Assembly (NCBI RefSeq): GCF_001047375.1
Contig: NZ_LFVU01000024.1
Span: 1 to 64,000, forward strand
DNA: 64,000 bases
DNA from: Clostridium cylindrosporum DSM 605
Lineage (GTDB): Bacteria > Bacillota > Clostridia > Clostridiales > Caloramatoraceae
Direction of reading: 5' to 3'
In this document: piece by piece, positions 1-8,753 of the stretch
Numbering within the stretch: the first letter of the stretch is position 1
Layout: each line of letters begins with the position of its first letter
The notes under the pieces: model-generated
What the model saw: only the letters and a program-made list of their open reading frames with translations
The model's database searches: none
What the model was told of the DNA's origin: nothing
Translations under genes and position numbers: made by a program

Positions 1-40
1 TCGCTATAGTTACTGTTTAGTTTTCAATGACCAAAGTACT
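1..40 (-). promoter_or_regulatory. 5' leader of an rRNA operon (off left edge)
   Basis: Read on the minus strand this holds CATTGAAAACTAAACAG, the type of leader sequence (TTTGAAAACTAAACA) that precedes rRNA genes in Bacillus and Clostridium and overlaps the boxA antitermination signal. It lies directly downstream of two strong promoters pointing left, so a 16S rRNA gene probably begins just outside the window. The rRNA itself is not visible. Confidence 0.7.
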
Positions 41-45
41 TGATT

Positions 46-74
46 AGTTTATCAGTAATTGACTTGCTTGTCAA
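46..74 (-). promoter_or_regulatory. rRNA operon promoter P2
   Basis: On the minus strand there is a perfect -35 TTGACA (74-69), a 17-base spacer and a -10 TAAACT (51-46). Transcription would start near position 40 and run left into the rRNA leader. Confidence 0.75.
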
Positions 75-141
75 CAGTTACTTTTAAACTTTTTAAATTT
101 GTTTTGTTTCAGTTGTCTTTGCTCTCGCTCCGACAAGATAT

Positions 142-170
142 ATCTTAACATGACATAATATTTTTTTTAA
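142..170 (-). promoter_or_regulatory. rRNA operon promoter P1 (upstream, weaker)
   Basis: On the minus strand there is a -35-like TTAAAA (170-165), a 17-base spacer and an extended -10 TGTTAAGAT (hexamer 147-142). The bases after the -10 (six bases, then TGTCGGAGCGAGAG) resemble those after the -10 of the tRNA promoter at 13297-13325 (six bases, then TGTCAGCGAGAG), which supports the call. Tandem promoters are usual for rRNA operons. From 171 to 330 I see only AT-rich DNA. Confidence 0.5.
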
Positions 171-330
171 TTACTTATATACTATTTATTAAGATTATAC
201 TGTAAATATATTAACCTTTCTTTATTTCTTACCCTTTTCCTATACTAGATACACTAGGAATAGTTGTACTTACTTTTCAATTTTTTACCTAGTTAAATCC
301 ATACCTTTCCCTAGCCTTTAGTATTTTTAT

Positions 331-377
331 ATAAATAAAGAAGGAATCCCACATAGGTAAATTCCTTCTTTATTTAT
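331..377. terminator. Free-standing bidirectional hairpin
   Basis: Perfect 17-bp inverted repeat (331-347 with 361-377, 13-base loop) with AT-rich ends. No gene ends at it directly. It lies between the tRNA-Met terminator and the rRNA promoters and may insulate them. Confidence 0.6.
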
Positions 378-417
378 ATATTATTTACTTTATAAAAAAT
401 GTAAGTATACATAAAAA

Positions 418-445
418 AAGACCGTGTCATTAGAAACACGGTCTT
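418..445 (-). terminator. Terminator of tRNA-Met
   Basis: Ten-bp stem (AAGACCGTGT with ACACGGTCTT) followed on the minus strand by a run of seven T. It begins at the last base of the tRNA-Met CCA end. Confidence 0.9.
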
Positions 446-521
446 GGTGGCGGCGGAGGGAGTCGAACCCCCGACCCTTCGGGTATGAACCGAATGCTCT
501 GGCCAGCTGAGCTACGCAGCC
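445..521 (-). tRNA. tRNA-Met(CAT), elongator, copy 1
   Basis: A 77-base cloverleaf with encoded CCA. The anticodon loop is TTCATAC between TTCGG and CCGAA, and the T loop is TTCGACT. It is the elongator type because it has a paired first base pair and lacks the three G-C pairs of an initiator anticodon stem. The acceptor stem GGCTGCG / CGCCGCC carries a U4-C69 mismatch. The identical sequence recurs at 12964-13040, so the mismatch is unlikely to be a sequencing error. Confidence 0.95.
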
Positions 522-550
522 ACGATTAACATAATCTTAATTTTTGGGAA

Positions 551-571
551 AATAAAAAGCCTTTAAGGCTT
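551..571 (-). terminator. Weak terminator of tRNA-Asn
   Basis: On the minus strand AAGCC-TTAAA-GGCTT is followed by TTTATTTT, a short 5-bp stem directly downstream of tRNA-Asn. Some read-through into tRNA-Met is plausible. Confidence 0.55.
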
Positions 572-578
572 AATAAAA

Positions 579-653
579 TGGCTCCGCGGAGAGGACTCGA
601 ACCTCCAACCTATCGGTTAACAGCCGAGTGCTCCACCATTGAGCTACCGCGGA
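579..653 (-). tRNA. tRNA-Asn(GTT)
   Basis: A 75-base cloverleaf with encoded CCA. Acceptor arms are TCCGCGG and CCGCGGA, the anticodon loop is CTGTTAA with anticodon GTT, and the T loop is TTCGAGT. It lies 57 bases upstream of tRNA-Met on the same strand, probably in one transcription unit. Confidence 0.96.
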
Positions 654-730
654 ACATCTTACAAGAATTATTATAGCATAATTAAAATATATTGCAAGTA
701 CTTTTTTAAAAATTTTAAGTTAATATTTTT

Positions 731-768
731 TAAAAAAGCTGCTTACAGTTTATGTTTGTAAGCAGCTT
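731..768 (-). terminator. Terminator of the lysS operon
   Basis: Eleven-bp stem (AAGCTGCTTAC with GTAAGCAGCTT, 736-746 and 758-768) followed on the minus strand by TTTTTTAAAAAA, directly after lysS. Confidence 0.9.
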
Positions 769-779
769 TAGATTCTATA

Positions 780-2309
780 TTATTGATTTTTTTGTATTGG
801 CTTCATTGTTGGGAAAAGCAATACGTCTCTAATTGAAGATGAATTAGTTAGGAACATTATAAGTCTATCTACACCTATTCCAAGTCCCCCTGTTGGAGGC
901 ATACCAATTTCAAGAGCATTTACAAAATCATCATCTGTTTGGAATGCTTCGTCATCTCCAAGTTCTTTTTCCTTAGCCTGTTGCTCAAACCTTCCCCTTT
1001 GATCTATTGGATCATTAAGCTCTGAATAAGCATTAGCTATTTCTCTTCCATATACAAAAGCCTCAAATCTTTCTGTTAAAGATGGATCATTTGGCTTTCT
1101 CTTTGCAAGAGGTGATATTTCAACTGGATAGTCTGTAATAAATGTTGGTTGAACTATATTCTTTTCACCAAATTCTTCAAAGGCAGCATTTAGTATATCC
1201 CCCCAAGTACAATCCTTAAGGTCCTTAACTAGTGATCCTTCTAAGTTAAGCTTAACTGCAGCTTCTCTAGCCTCTTCATCTGACTTAATAGCATTAAAGT
1301 CAACACCTGAGTGTTCCTTAACAATATCCGCCATTGAGATTCTATTCCATGGAGCCTTAAAATCAATTTCTGTTCCTTCATATTCAACCTTAGTTGTTCC
1401 AAGAACTTCCATACACACATATGAAATTAGATTCTCTGTAAGTTCCATCATATCGTTATAATCTGAATAAGCTTCGTAAATTTCTATAACATCAAACTCA
1501 GGGTTATGTCTTACACTTATACCTTCATTTCTAAAGTTCTTACCTAGTTCGTATACCTTTTCAAATCCACCTACTATAAGTCTCTTTAGGTATAGTTCTG
1601 TTGCTATTCTTAGGTACAGGTCAATATCTAATGCATTTGAATGTGTTTCAAATGGTCTTGCAGCTGCACCTGAAGCTATAGGTGATAGAATTGGTGTTTC
1701 TACTTCTAAGAAATCTCTATCATCTAGGAAACGTCTAATAGCTCTTATTATTTGAGTTCTTTTCATAAATGTATCTCTTACGTCTTTATTAACTATAAGA
1801 TCTACATATCTTTGTCTATATCTAAGGTCTGGGTCCTTAAGTCCATGCCACTTTTCAGGAAGTGGTCTTAAAGCCTTAGTAAGTAGTGAGAAATCAGTAA
1901 CTTCTAGAGAAGTTTCTCCTGTTTTTGTCTTAAATACTTTTCCCTCTACCCCTATAATATCACCAAGGTCTAGTGTCTTATAGAACTTTAACTTTTCTTC
2001 TCCAAGAATATCTAGCTTAGTGTATATTTGAATTTTTCCGCATCTATCATGAACATCTGAGAATCCTGCTTTACCATGAACTCTTTTAGACATAATTCTT
2101 CCAGCAACCTTAACAATCTTGCCTTCTAATTCATCAAAGTTTTCCTTAACTTCACTTGATGTATGTGTTCTGTCGTACTTCGTAATGTGAAATGGATCTT
2201 CTCCCTTTGCCTGAAGTTCTTCTAGCTTTTGTAGTCTTTGCTTCATATATTGATTGTATTCTTCTTCAAGCTTATTTAAATCCAATGAATTTAATTCTTC
2301 ATTTGACAT
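780..2309 (-). CDS. lysS: Lysyl-tRNA synthetase, class II
   Basis: Charges tRNA-Lys with lysine in the cytoplasm. The 509-residue protein has the class II LysRS layout: an N-terminal OB-fold anticodon-binding domain (about 55-160) and a catalytic core (about 175-505). Motif 2 is [14 protein letters not shown] (about 260-275) and motif 3 is [12 protein letters not shown] near the C terminus. The open frame extends 5 codons further up, but those bases (GGAGGTAAAGGG) form the ribosome-binding site, so I start at MSNEELN. It lies 17 bases behind greA and probably shares the strong promoter at 3041-3069. The family and full length are clear. Confidence 0.97.
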   Translation of the reverse strand: MSNEELNSLDLNKLEEEYNQYMKQRLQKLEELQAKGEDPFHITKYDRTHTSSEVKENFDELEGKIVKVAGRIMSKRVHGKAGFSDVHDRCGKIQIYTKLDILGEEKLKFYKTLDLGDIIGVEGKVFKTKTGETSLEVTDFSLLTKALRPLPEKWHGLKDPDLRYRQRYVDLIVNKDVRDTFMKRTQIIRAIRRFLDDRDFLEVETPILSPIASGAAARPFETHSNALDIDLYLRIATELYLKRLIVGGFEKVYELGKNFRNEGISVRHNPEFDVIEIYEAYSDYNDMMELTENLISYVCMEVLGTTKVEYEGTEIDFKAPWNRISMADIVKEHSGVDFNAIKSDEEAREAAVKLNLEGSLVKDLKDCTWGDILNAAFEEFGEKNIVQPTFITDYPVEISPLAKRKPNDPSLTERFEAFVYGREIANAYSELNDPIDQRGRFEQQAKEKELGDDEAFQTDDDFVNALEIGMPPTGGLGIGVDRLIMFLTNSSSIRDVLLFPTMKPIQKNQ

Positions 2310-2326
2310 TCCCTTTACCTCCAAAT

Positions 2327-2809
2327 TTAGCGTCTTTTAATCTCTAGTACCTCGTATGTTATGCTTCCGTCTGGTATTTGGATTTCTACTACATCTCCAA
2401 CCTTTGCACCTACAAGTCCTCTACCTATAGGAGCTTCGTTTGAAATCTTCATTTCCATTGGATCAGCTTCTGCTGAACCTACTATAGTAATTTCAAGTTC
2501 ATCTCCAAATTCTTTATCTAGAACCTTAACTGCTGCACCAACTGAAACAACATCTGTTTTAATATCGTCGTCATCAATTATTTTAGCATTTTTCAGCATG
2601 TTTTCAAGTGTAGCAATTCTACCTTCTGTGAAAGCCTGCTCATTTTTAGCTTCATCGTATTCTGAGTTTTCACTAAGGTCTCCATAAGAAACTGCTACTT
2701 TTATCTTTTCAGTAACTTCTTTTCTCTTTACTGTTTTTAGATATTCAAGTTCACTTTCTATCTTTTTTACACCTTCGTAGGTTAAAACTACTTGCTTGTT
2801 TTCGCTCAT
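2327..2809 (-). CDS. greA: Transcription elongation factor GreA
   Basis: Stimulates transcript cleavage by stalled, backtracked RNA polymerase. The 160-residue protein has an N-terminal coiled coil (about 1-75) with the acidic tip segment [15 protein letters not shown], and a C-terminal FKBP-like domain with [15 protein letters not shown]. Both length and motifs are those of GreA. The frame is open for 23 more codons upstream, but GGGGAGATAACC-ATG fixes the start at MSENKQ. It is the first gene of a greA-lysS unit with its own promoter and a leader of about 225 bases containing two hairpins. Confidence 0.96.
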   Translation of the reverse strand: MSENKQVVLTYEGVKKIESELEYLKTVKRKEVTEKIKVAVSYGDLSENSEYDEAKNEQAFTEGRIATLENMLKNAKIIDDDDIKTDVVSVGAAVKVLDKEFGDELEITIVGSAEADPMEMKISNEAPIGRGLVGAKVGDVVEIQIPDGSITYEVLEIKRR

Positions 2810-2890
2810 GGTTATCTCCCCTTTAATGTTCAAAGTATTTGGCTCCTTTGAAAGGACAAAATTTATGTAAGGTGCCATTTAATATCTTAC

Positions 2891-3023
2891 CCTCAATATA
2901 TGAGGGAATTACTTATCATAGAAATAAAAATCACCTATTATTCTTGAAATTAAGAATAAACAGGCTCAATTTACTTAGCTATTATATGTTAATGAGGGTA
3001 ATAAGCCGCCTTGCTTATCACCC
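2891..3023 (-). promoter_or_regulatory. Structured greA-lysS leader
   Basis: The RNA from the promoter at 3041-3069 would carry two hairpins before greA. The first is an 11-bp stem (2996-3006 with 3013-3023, one G-U pair, 6-base loop) starting about ten bases after the likely start site. The second is CCCTCA-TATAT-TGAGGG (2891-2907). Neither is followed by a T run on the minus strand, so they are not simple terminators. I recognise no known riboswitch or T-box motif. Confidence 0.5.
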
Positions 3024-3040
3024 CTTTTTCATTACGTCAT

Positions 3041-3069
3041 ATTATAAAACTCATACTGCATATTGTCAA
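3041..3069 (-). promoter_or_regulatory. Consensus sigma-A promoter of greA-lysS
   Basis: Minus strand: TTGACA (3069-3064), a 17-base spacer and TATAAT (3046-3041), both hexamers perfect. It starts just downstream of the dusB stop codon, so greA-lysS can be expressed apart from the coaX-dusB genes. Confidence 0.88.
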
Positions 3070-3090
3070 TATGTTTGCACCTTGCTTATT

Positions 3091-4059
3091 TTACAAAATT
3101 ATACTTTTTCTATAATCAAGAAGAAAGCTTTCCATCTCCTCTTTAGATGTCATCTTATTTACTGCATCTCGAACAGCTGCAGCATCCTTCATACCTTTTA
3201 TATACCAAGCAATATGTTTTCTCATTTCTATAACCCCTGTATGGCCTTTAAACTCCTCTGCAAGGCTTAAATGGTATAGTGCTGTATCTATTTTATCTCT
3301 CCCTGGTACATCATCTATTATTTCACCTGTTTTAAGGTAGTGTACTACTCTTTTAAATATAAATGGATTTCCCATTGCTGCTCTTCCAATCATAATACCA
3401 TCACAACCGGTATATTCAATTAACTTCTTAGCGCTTTCAGGAGATTTTACATCACCGTTACCAATTAAAGGTACACTTATAGCTTCTTTAACCTTTTTTA
3501 TGATATCCCAATCTGCTACCCCTTCATACATTTGAGCTCTTGTTCTCCCATGTATAGTAATAGCACTTGCCCCTGCAGCTTCTAGCATCTTAGCAAATTC
3601 TACAGCATTAATTAAGGAATCATCCCATCCCTTTCTTATTTTTACAGTTACAGGTTTCTTAGCCTTTTCAACAACCTTTTTAACAACTTTCTCTGCTGTC
3701 TTTGGATCCTTCATTAAAGCTGATCCATCACAATTTTTTACTATTTTAGGTGCAGGACATCCCATGTTTATATCTATAATAGATACTTTTTCATTATCTC
3801 CTATAGTTTCAGCCATGAATCCCATTATATCAGGATCTGATCCAAATATCTGAACAGCTGTTGCTCCTTCCCGTGGGTCTATATCAAGCATAAGTCCTGT
3901 TCTTTTACTTCCATAGTACATTCCCTTAGAACTTATCATTTCAGTATAAACCATTCCACAGTCTTGGCTTTTGCATATTATTCTATATGACTTATCTGTT
4001 ACACCTGCCATAGGTGCTAAAAATACATTATTATCTGGTACAAAATTTCCTATTTTCAT
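3091..4059 (-). CDS. dusB: tRNA-dihydrouridine synthase, DusB family
   Basis: FMN-dependent reductase that converts uridine to dihydrouridine in the D loop of tRNA. The protein is a TIM barrel of 322 residues. Visible motifs are LAPMAGVTD at the N terminus, the catalytic-cysteine segment DINMGCPAPKIVKNCDGSAL, VTVKIRKGWDD, IHGRTRAQMY and the phosphate-binding GCDGIMIGRAAMGNP. AAGGTG six bases before the ATG of MKIGNF sets the start; a GTG three codons earlier would overlap that site. It follows coaX by 10 bases, so the two are probably cotranscribed. Assignment to DusB rather than another Dus paralogue rests on overall similarity and on conserved neighbourhood. Confidence 0.93.
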   Translation of the reverse strand: MKIGNFVPDNNVFLAPMAGVTDKSYRIICKSQDCGMVYTEMISSKGMYYGSKRTGLMLDIDPREGATAVQIFGSDPDIMGFMAETIGDNEKVSIIDINMGCPAPKIVKNCDGSALMKDPKTAEKVVKKVVEKAKKPVTVKIRKGWDDSLINAVEFAKMLEAAGASAITIHGRTRAQMYEGVADWDIIKKVKEAISVPLIGNGDVKSPESAKKLIEYTGCDGIMIGRAAMGNPFIFKRVVHYLKTGEIIDDVPGRDKIDTALYHLSLAEEFKGHTGVIEMRKHIAWYIKGMKDAAAVRDAVNKMTSKEEMESFLLDYRKSIIL

Positions 4060-4069
4060 GCTTATCACC

Positions 4070-4846
4070 TTATTTATTTTTTTCGTATATTACTCTTAAC
4101 CCTTCCAATGTTAGATTTGAATTAAACTCATTTATTGTTTTACTATGTGGAAGAATAAGCTTTGATAGCCCACCTGTTGATACAACAAATATATCATCTT
4201 CTCCAAGTGACATCATTTCTTTTTTCATATTATCAACTATATAATCAACACTTCCAACATATCCATATACAATTCCTGCTTGCATACTTTGAACTGTATT
4301 TTTACATATTATATTAGAAGGCGATGTAAGTTCTACTCTTGGAAGCTTAGCTGCCTTTGAAAATAATGCATCTGAAGATATTTTTATTCCAGGAGTTATA
4401 GCTCCTCCATAGTAGTTTCCATTTTTCCCTACAGCACAAAATGTTGTTGCAGTTCCAAAGTCTACAATAATAAGAGATTTTTTATAGATTTCAATTGCTC
4501 CTACTGCATTAACTATTCTGTCTGCCCCAACCTCTTTGGGATTGTCGTATTTTATGTTAATACCTGTTTTAACTCCTGGTCCTACAACGATTGGCTCTAC
4601 ATTAAAATATCTTCTTATCCCTCTCTCTAGGGAATACATTATATTAGGTACTACTGATGATACTATCACAGCTTCAATGTCCTTGTAGTTAATTCCTGAC
4701 CTTTCAAATAAATTAATTATCATAACTCCATATTCATCTGCTGTTCGCTCTTCAGTAGTCGATAATCTCCAGTGTGTTAACAAGGTTTCCCCTTTATACA
4801 CTCCAATTACAACATTAGTATTTCCAACATCAAATACAAGTAACAT
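4070..4846 (-). CDS. coaX: Type III pantothenate kinase
   Basis: Phosphorylates pantothenate in the first step of coenzyme A synthesis. The 258-residue protein has the actin-like ASKHA fold: phosphate-binding [11 protein letters not shown] at the N terminus, the [11 protein letters not shown] segment (about 105) and VDFGTATTF (about 130). Type III enzymes typically need a monovalent cation and escape CoA feedback, as known for the family. ATG is preceded by AGAGGG. The same gene neighbours ftsH and hpt in Bacillus, which supports the call. Confidence 0.96.
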   Translation of the reverse strand: MLLVFDVGNTNVVIGVYKGETLLTHWRLSTTEERTADEYGVMIINLFERSGINYKDIEAVIVSSVVPNIMYSLERGIRRYFNVEPIVVGPGVKTGINIKYDNPKEVGADRIVNAVGAIEIYKKSLIIVDFGTATTFCAVGKNGNYYGGAITPGIKISSDALFSKAAKLPRVELTSPSNIICKNTVQSMQAGIVYGYVGSVDYIVDNMKKEMMSLGEDDIFVVSTGGLSKLILPHSKTINEFNSNLTLEGLRVIYEKNK

Positions 4847-4890
4847 AGTATTCCCTCTCTGCTTAAAAATTTATATAAATAATTAGTATT

Positions 4891-5871
4891 CTAAGGTAAG
4901 TATGAATTACATCCTCTTATAGATATATCTCCTCCAACTATACTTTGAAGATTTCCATCTTCATCCTCAACAACTAAATATCCTTCACTATCTATATCAA
5001 CTACCTTACCATTAAATGTTTTAAATGGGTTTGATATTAAAACATCCTTACCTATAAGTGCTGAGTATTTTTTTAGTTCACCTATAAAAGGTGCTATGCC
5101 ATCTTCCTTAAAAACCTTATAGTTTTTTTCAAATTCATTTAATATATTTGAAACTATAATTTTTCTTTCTATATGTTTTGAAAGCTCAACTTTAAGTGAT
5201 GTAGCCTTATGACTTATCTCATCTGGAATCTCAGCTTGATTTACGTTAATCCCGATTCCAACTATTATATAGTTTAAGCTATCTATTTCTCCATCCATCT
5301 CGGTAAGTATTCCACATACCTTTTTACCATTTAGTATTATATCATTAGGCCATTTTATACTAAATTTCAGATCTGTGGATAAATGAAGCCCCGCTGCAAC
5401 TGATAAAGCTACAACCTGGGTAATTCCTGGAGCCATAAATGGTGGAATTTCTGGCCTTAAAAGTATAGACATAGCTATGGCTTCCCCTTTACTACTAACC
5501 CAGTTTCTTTGTAGTCTCCCTCTTCCCTTTGTTTGAAAACTTGAAAGTACTACAAGCCCTTCCTTAGCTCCCTTTTTAGCAAGAAGAGTCGCCTCATCAT
5601 TAGTTGAGCCTATTTCTTCATAATATACAATTTCTCTACCTATATAATTAGTATTAAGAAGTGGCGCTATTTCCCCTTCAGTTAATATATCTGGACTTTC
5701 AAGTAATCTATAGCCTTTTTTAGATGAGGACTCTATATTATAACCTAATTCCTTAAGTTTTTTTATATTTTTCCATATAGCTGTCCTTGAAACCCCAAGC
5801 TCTCGGCTCATATCCTCACCTGATACATAGTTCATTGACTCTTTAAGATATTCTAACACTATATTCTTCAT
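4891..5871 (-). CDS. birA: Biotin-protein ligase / biotin operon repressor
   Basis: Activates biotin to biotinyl-AMP and attaches it to carboxylase carrier proteins. The N-terminal winged helix (residues 1-65, helix MSRELGVSRTAIWKNIKKL) indicates a group II, DNA-binding BirA that can also repress biotin genes. The catalytic core has the biotin loop GRGRLQRNW (about 115) and IKWPNDIILNGKKVCGIL, followed by a C-terminal SH3-like domain. Start: AAAAGGTG then ATG of MKNIVLEY; the longer frame would begin with TTG six codons earlier. I see no obvious operator near its own start. Confidence 0.95.
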   Translation of the reverse strand: MKNIVLEYLKESMNYVSGEDMSRELGVSRTAIWKNIKKLKELGYNIESSSKKGYRLLESPDILTEGEIAPLLNTNYIGREIVYYEEIGSTNDEATLLAKKGAKEGLVVLSSFQTKGRGRLQRNWVSSKGEAIAMSILLRPEIPPFMAPGITQVVALSVAAGLHLSTDLKFSIKWPNDIILNGKKVCGILTEMDGEIDSLNYIIVGIGINVNQAEIPDEISHKATSLKVELSKHIERKIIVSNILNEFEKNYKVFKEDGIAPFIGELKKYSALIGKDVLISNPFKTFNGKVVDIDSEGYLVVEDEDGNLQSIVGGDISIRGCNSYLP

Positions 5872-5980
5872 ATATTTCACCTTTTTCAAAGAAATTACAA
5901 CATAATAATACCCTAGATTATAGGGATTCTTTTATTATATATTGTTTAAGGATTATTTTCAAAAATATATCCTAAATAGA

Positions 5981-6018
5981 TTTTTAAAAAGGCTCTATAC
6001 CATAAGATATAGAGCCTT
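5981..6018 (-). terminator. Terminator of ftsH
   Basis: Eleven-bp stem AAGGCTCTATA / TATAGAGCCTT (5989-5999 with 6008-6018), followed on the minus strand by TTTTTAAAAA, directly after the ftsH stop codon. Confidence 0.88.
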
Positions 6019-6026
6019 AAAACTAA

Positions 6027-8090
6027 TTAGTTTTCAGATTTATTATTGTTTATTTGTGAATCATTTTTTTCATTAGAATCATCAGATTCATTAAGATTTG
6101 AAACTTGTTTATCCTCTTCATTCTTAACTTCTCCTGAATTATCTTCTGTTAAGTTTTCATCACTTTCTTCTATAGACTTTTTAGCTTCTTCAGCCTTTCT
6201 AGCCTCTGCAGCTTCCTTCTCAGCTTTTTTAGCAGCTGCTTGTTCAGCTTCCTTTTTCTTGATATCCTCAACAGTTTGACCGTTAAAAATAGCTTCAAAT
6301 TCGTCAGCTTCAAGCTTTTCTCTCTCAAGTAAAGCCTCTGAAACTCTATGAAGAGTATCTATATTTTCACGAAGAAGTTTTTCAGCTGTTTCATAGCCTT
6401 CAAGTACAAAGCCTTTAATCTCAGCATCTACTGCTGAAGCTACCTCTTCACTATAATTTCTTGATTTATTAAAATCTCTTCCCATAAATACTTCGCCATG
6501 TTCTTCACCAAACTCAATTGGTCCTAAAACATCACTCATACCGTATTTTGTTACCATTTGTCTTGCAATTTGAGTTGCTCTATGAATATCATTACTTGCT
6601 CCTGTACTTATATCATCAAGAACAATTTTTTCAGCAACTCTTCCTCCAAGTAGCCCAGCTATTTGATCCTTAAGATCTCCCTTAGTAGCATAATTTCTGT
6701 CTTCCTGTGGAAGTGATAAAGTGTATCCTCCAGCTCTTCCTCTTGGAATTATGCTAATTTCATGAACTGGGTCACAATTAGGTAAAAGTCTCATTACTAT
6801 ACCATGACCTGCTTCGTGATATGCAGTAAGCTTTCTTTCCTTCTCACTCATAACTCTACTCTTCTTTTCGGGTCCTGCTATAACTCTAGTAATAGCCTCT
6901 TCTAATTCTCTCATACCAATTTTTTTCTTATTTTTTCTAACTGATAGAAGAGCTGCCTCATTCATTAGATTTTCAAGATCAGCCCCAGTAAATCCCGGTG
7001 TTCTCCTAGCAAGAACAGCAAGGTCAACCTTACTTGATAATGGTTTGTTTCTAGAATGAACTTTTAGAATTTCTTCTCTTCCCTTAACATCAGGAGCATT
7101 AACAGTAACTTGTCTGTCGAATCTACCTGGTCTAAGTAGCGCTGGATCAAGTATATCTGGTCTGTTAGTTGCAGCAATCATAATGATTCCTTCATTAACT
7201 CCAAATCCATCCATCTCTACAAGAAGCTGATTAAGAGTTTGTTCTCTTTCATCATGTCCTCCGCCAAGACCTGCTCCTCTTTGTCTACCAACGGCGTCAA
7301 TTTCATCTATAAATATTATACATGGGGCATTTTTCTTAGCGTTTTCGAATAAATCTCTAACTCTAGATGCTCCAACCCCAACAAACATCTCAACAAAATC
7401 TGAACCACTTATACTAAAGAAAGGAACTCCTGCTTCCCCTGCAACTGCCTTTGCAAGTAAAGTCTTTCCTGTCCCTGGAGGACCAACAAGTAGTACTCCC
7501 TTTGGTATTCTAGCACCAAGTTCTATGTATTTTTTAGGTTGCTTTAAGAAATCTACTATTTCTTGAAGTTCTACCTTCTCCTCATCTGCTCCGGCAACGT
7601 CATTAAAAGTTACTTTCTTCTTATCACCTGTAGCAAGTTTTGCCCTGCTTTTACCGAAGTTCATAACTCCCTTTCCACCGCCACCTTGTGATTGCTGCAT
7701 AAAGAAAAACAAGAATCCTATCATCATTACAATAAGTAATAAGTTAGGTAGAAGTGATAACCATATTGGGTATTTCGTTGGTGCTATAAATTCTACACTT
7801 ATTTTCTCATTATGTGTTCTATTGTAATCTGTCATAAGCTTTTGGAATTCTGTAGGTGACCCTAAAGTTACCATAAACTTAGTTCCGTTTTTAAGCTGTC
7901 CTGTTGCCTGTAAGTCCTCAAGACTTACAACTAATTTGCTAACCTCACCTTTATCAAGCTTCGTTACCAATGTAGAATAAACTAATTTTTCTTTCTTTGG
8001 AGCTGCGTTTGAATATAAAGTTACAGCTATAACTAAGGCAGTAATAATAAAAAACCAGGCCATTAAGCTTTTAAATAAGGACTTCTTCAT
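6027..8090 (-). CDS. ftsH: ATP-dependent zinc metalloprotease FtsH
   Basis: Membrane-bound AAA+ protease that degrades misfolded membrane proteins and regulators. The 687-residue protein has two N-terminal transmembrane segments (about 8-28 and 108-130) flanking a small external domain. The AAA module follows with Walker A GPPGTGKT and Walker [10 protein letters not shown], then the second region of homology ([19 protein letters not shown]) and the zinc site HEAGH. After about residue 600 a long, charged, low-complexity tail rich in Glu, Lys, Ala, Ser and Asn is added. FtsH tails vary widely, and this one is at the long end. ATG is preceded by AAAGGGGGG. Confidence 0.97.
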   Translation of the reverse strand: MKKSLFKSLMAWFFIITALVIAVTLYSNAAPKKEKLVYSTLVTKLDKGEVSKLVVSLEDLQATGQLKNGTKFMVTLGSPTEFQKLMTDYNRTHNEKISVEFIAPTKYPIWLSLLPNLLLIVMMIGFLFFFMQQSQGGGGKGVMNFGKSRAKLATGDKKKVTFNDVAGADEEKVELQEIVDFLKQPKKYIELGARIPKGVLLVGPPGTGKTLLAKAVAGEAGVPFFSISGSDFVEMFVGVGASRVRDLFENAKKNAPCIIFIDEIDAVGRQRGAGLGGGHDEREQTLNQLLVEMDGFGVNEGIIMIAATNRPDILDPALLRPGRFDRQVTVNAPDVKGREEILKVHSRNKPLSSKVDLAVLARRTPGFTGADLENLMNEAALLSVRKNKKKIGMRELEEAITRVIAGPEKKSRVMSEKERKLTAYHEAGHGIVMRLLPNCDPVHEISIIPRGRAGGYTLSLPQEDRNYATKGDLKDQIAGLLGGRVAEKIVLDDISTGASNDIHRATQIARQMVTKYGMSDVLGPIEFGEEHGEVFMGRDFNKSRNYSEEVASAVDAEIKGFVLEGYETAEKLLRENIDTLHRVSEALLEREKLEADEFEAIFNGQTVEDIKKKEAEQAAAKKAEKEAAEARKAEEAKKSIEESDENLTEDNSGEVKNEEDKQVSNLNESDDSNEKNDSQINNNKSEN

Positions 8091-8210
8091 TCTGGCCCCC
8101 CTTTCTAATTATAAGCCATACTATTTAGTAGGCTATTGCTTTATAGCTTTACCTATTATTATATCACAAAGTAGGATTATCATTCCACAAATAAGAAATT
8201 TTTCTGTTAA

Positions 8211-8753
8211 TTACTTATCTGAGTATACTTCTTCTTTAGGTACACCTATATAAGGAAGTTGTCTAAATCTATCCGCATAGTCAATTCCATAACCTACTAT
8301 AAAATAATCAGGTATTACAAATCCAGTATAGTCAGACTTTATATCAGCATTTCTTCTTTCTGGTTTGTCTAATAAGCAACATACCTTTAATGTTTTTGGC
8401 TTTCTTCCTTTTAAGTACTCACATAGGTATTTAAGTGTCGTACCTGTATCTATTATATCTTCTATAATAAGCACGTCTTTTCCTTCTATATCATAGTTAA
8501 GATCTTTAAGAATTCTAACAACACCTGATGATTTTGTTGAGTGTCCATAGCTTGAAACAGCCATAAAGTCAATTTCAACCTCTACATCCATTTCTCTTAT
8601 TATATCTGATAGAAATACAACTGATCCCTTAAGTATCCCTATACAAAGAACTTTTTTCCCCTCGTAATCCTTTGAGATTTGCTTAGCAAGTTCTCTAACC
8701 TTTTCTTTAATTTGATCCTCAGTATATAGTACCTCTTTAATTAAATTATCCAT
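8211..8753 (-). CDS. hpt: Hypoxanthine phosphoribosyltransferase
   Basis: Salvages hypoxanthine and guanine to IMP and GMP using PRPP. The 180-residue protein has the type I PRTase fold with the PRPP loop VLIIEDIIDTGTTLKY (about 100-115) and the C-terminal purine-specificity region DYFIVGYGIDYADRFRQLPY. Its ATG overlaps the tilS stop codon (TAATG), with the ribosome-binding site AAGGAG inside tilS, so the two are translationally coupled. The tilS-hpt-ftsH order is conserved in Firmicutes. Confidence 0.96.
   Translation of the reverse strand: MDNLIKEVLYTEDQIKEKVRELAKQISKDYEGKKVLCIGILKGSVVFLSDIIREMDVEVEIDFMAVSSYGHSTKSSGVVRILKDLNYDIEGKDVLIIEDIIDTGTTLKYLCEYLKGRKPKTLKVCCLLDKPERRNADIKSDYTGFVIPDYFIVGYGIDYADRFRQLPYIGVPKEEVYSDK

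Noticed and set aside
2839-3270. Plus-strand open frame of 143 codons over the greA leader and dusB end
   Set aside because: No ribosome-binding site, the product looks random, and it lies opposite a clear promoter and the dusB coding end.
6046-6279. Plus-strand frame rich in Ser and Ala opposite the ftsH tail
   Set aside because: Mirror of the low-complexity Glu/Lys/Ala-rich tail of FtsH, with no start signals.
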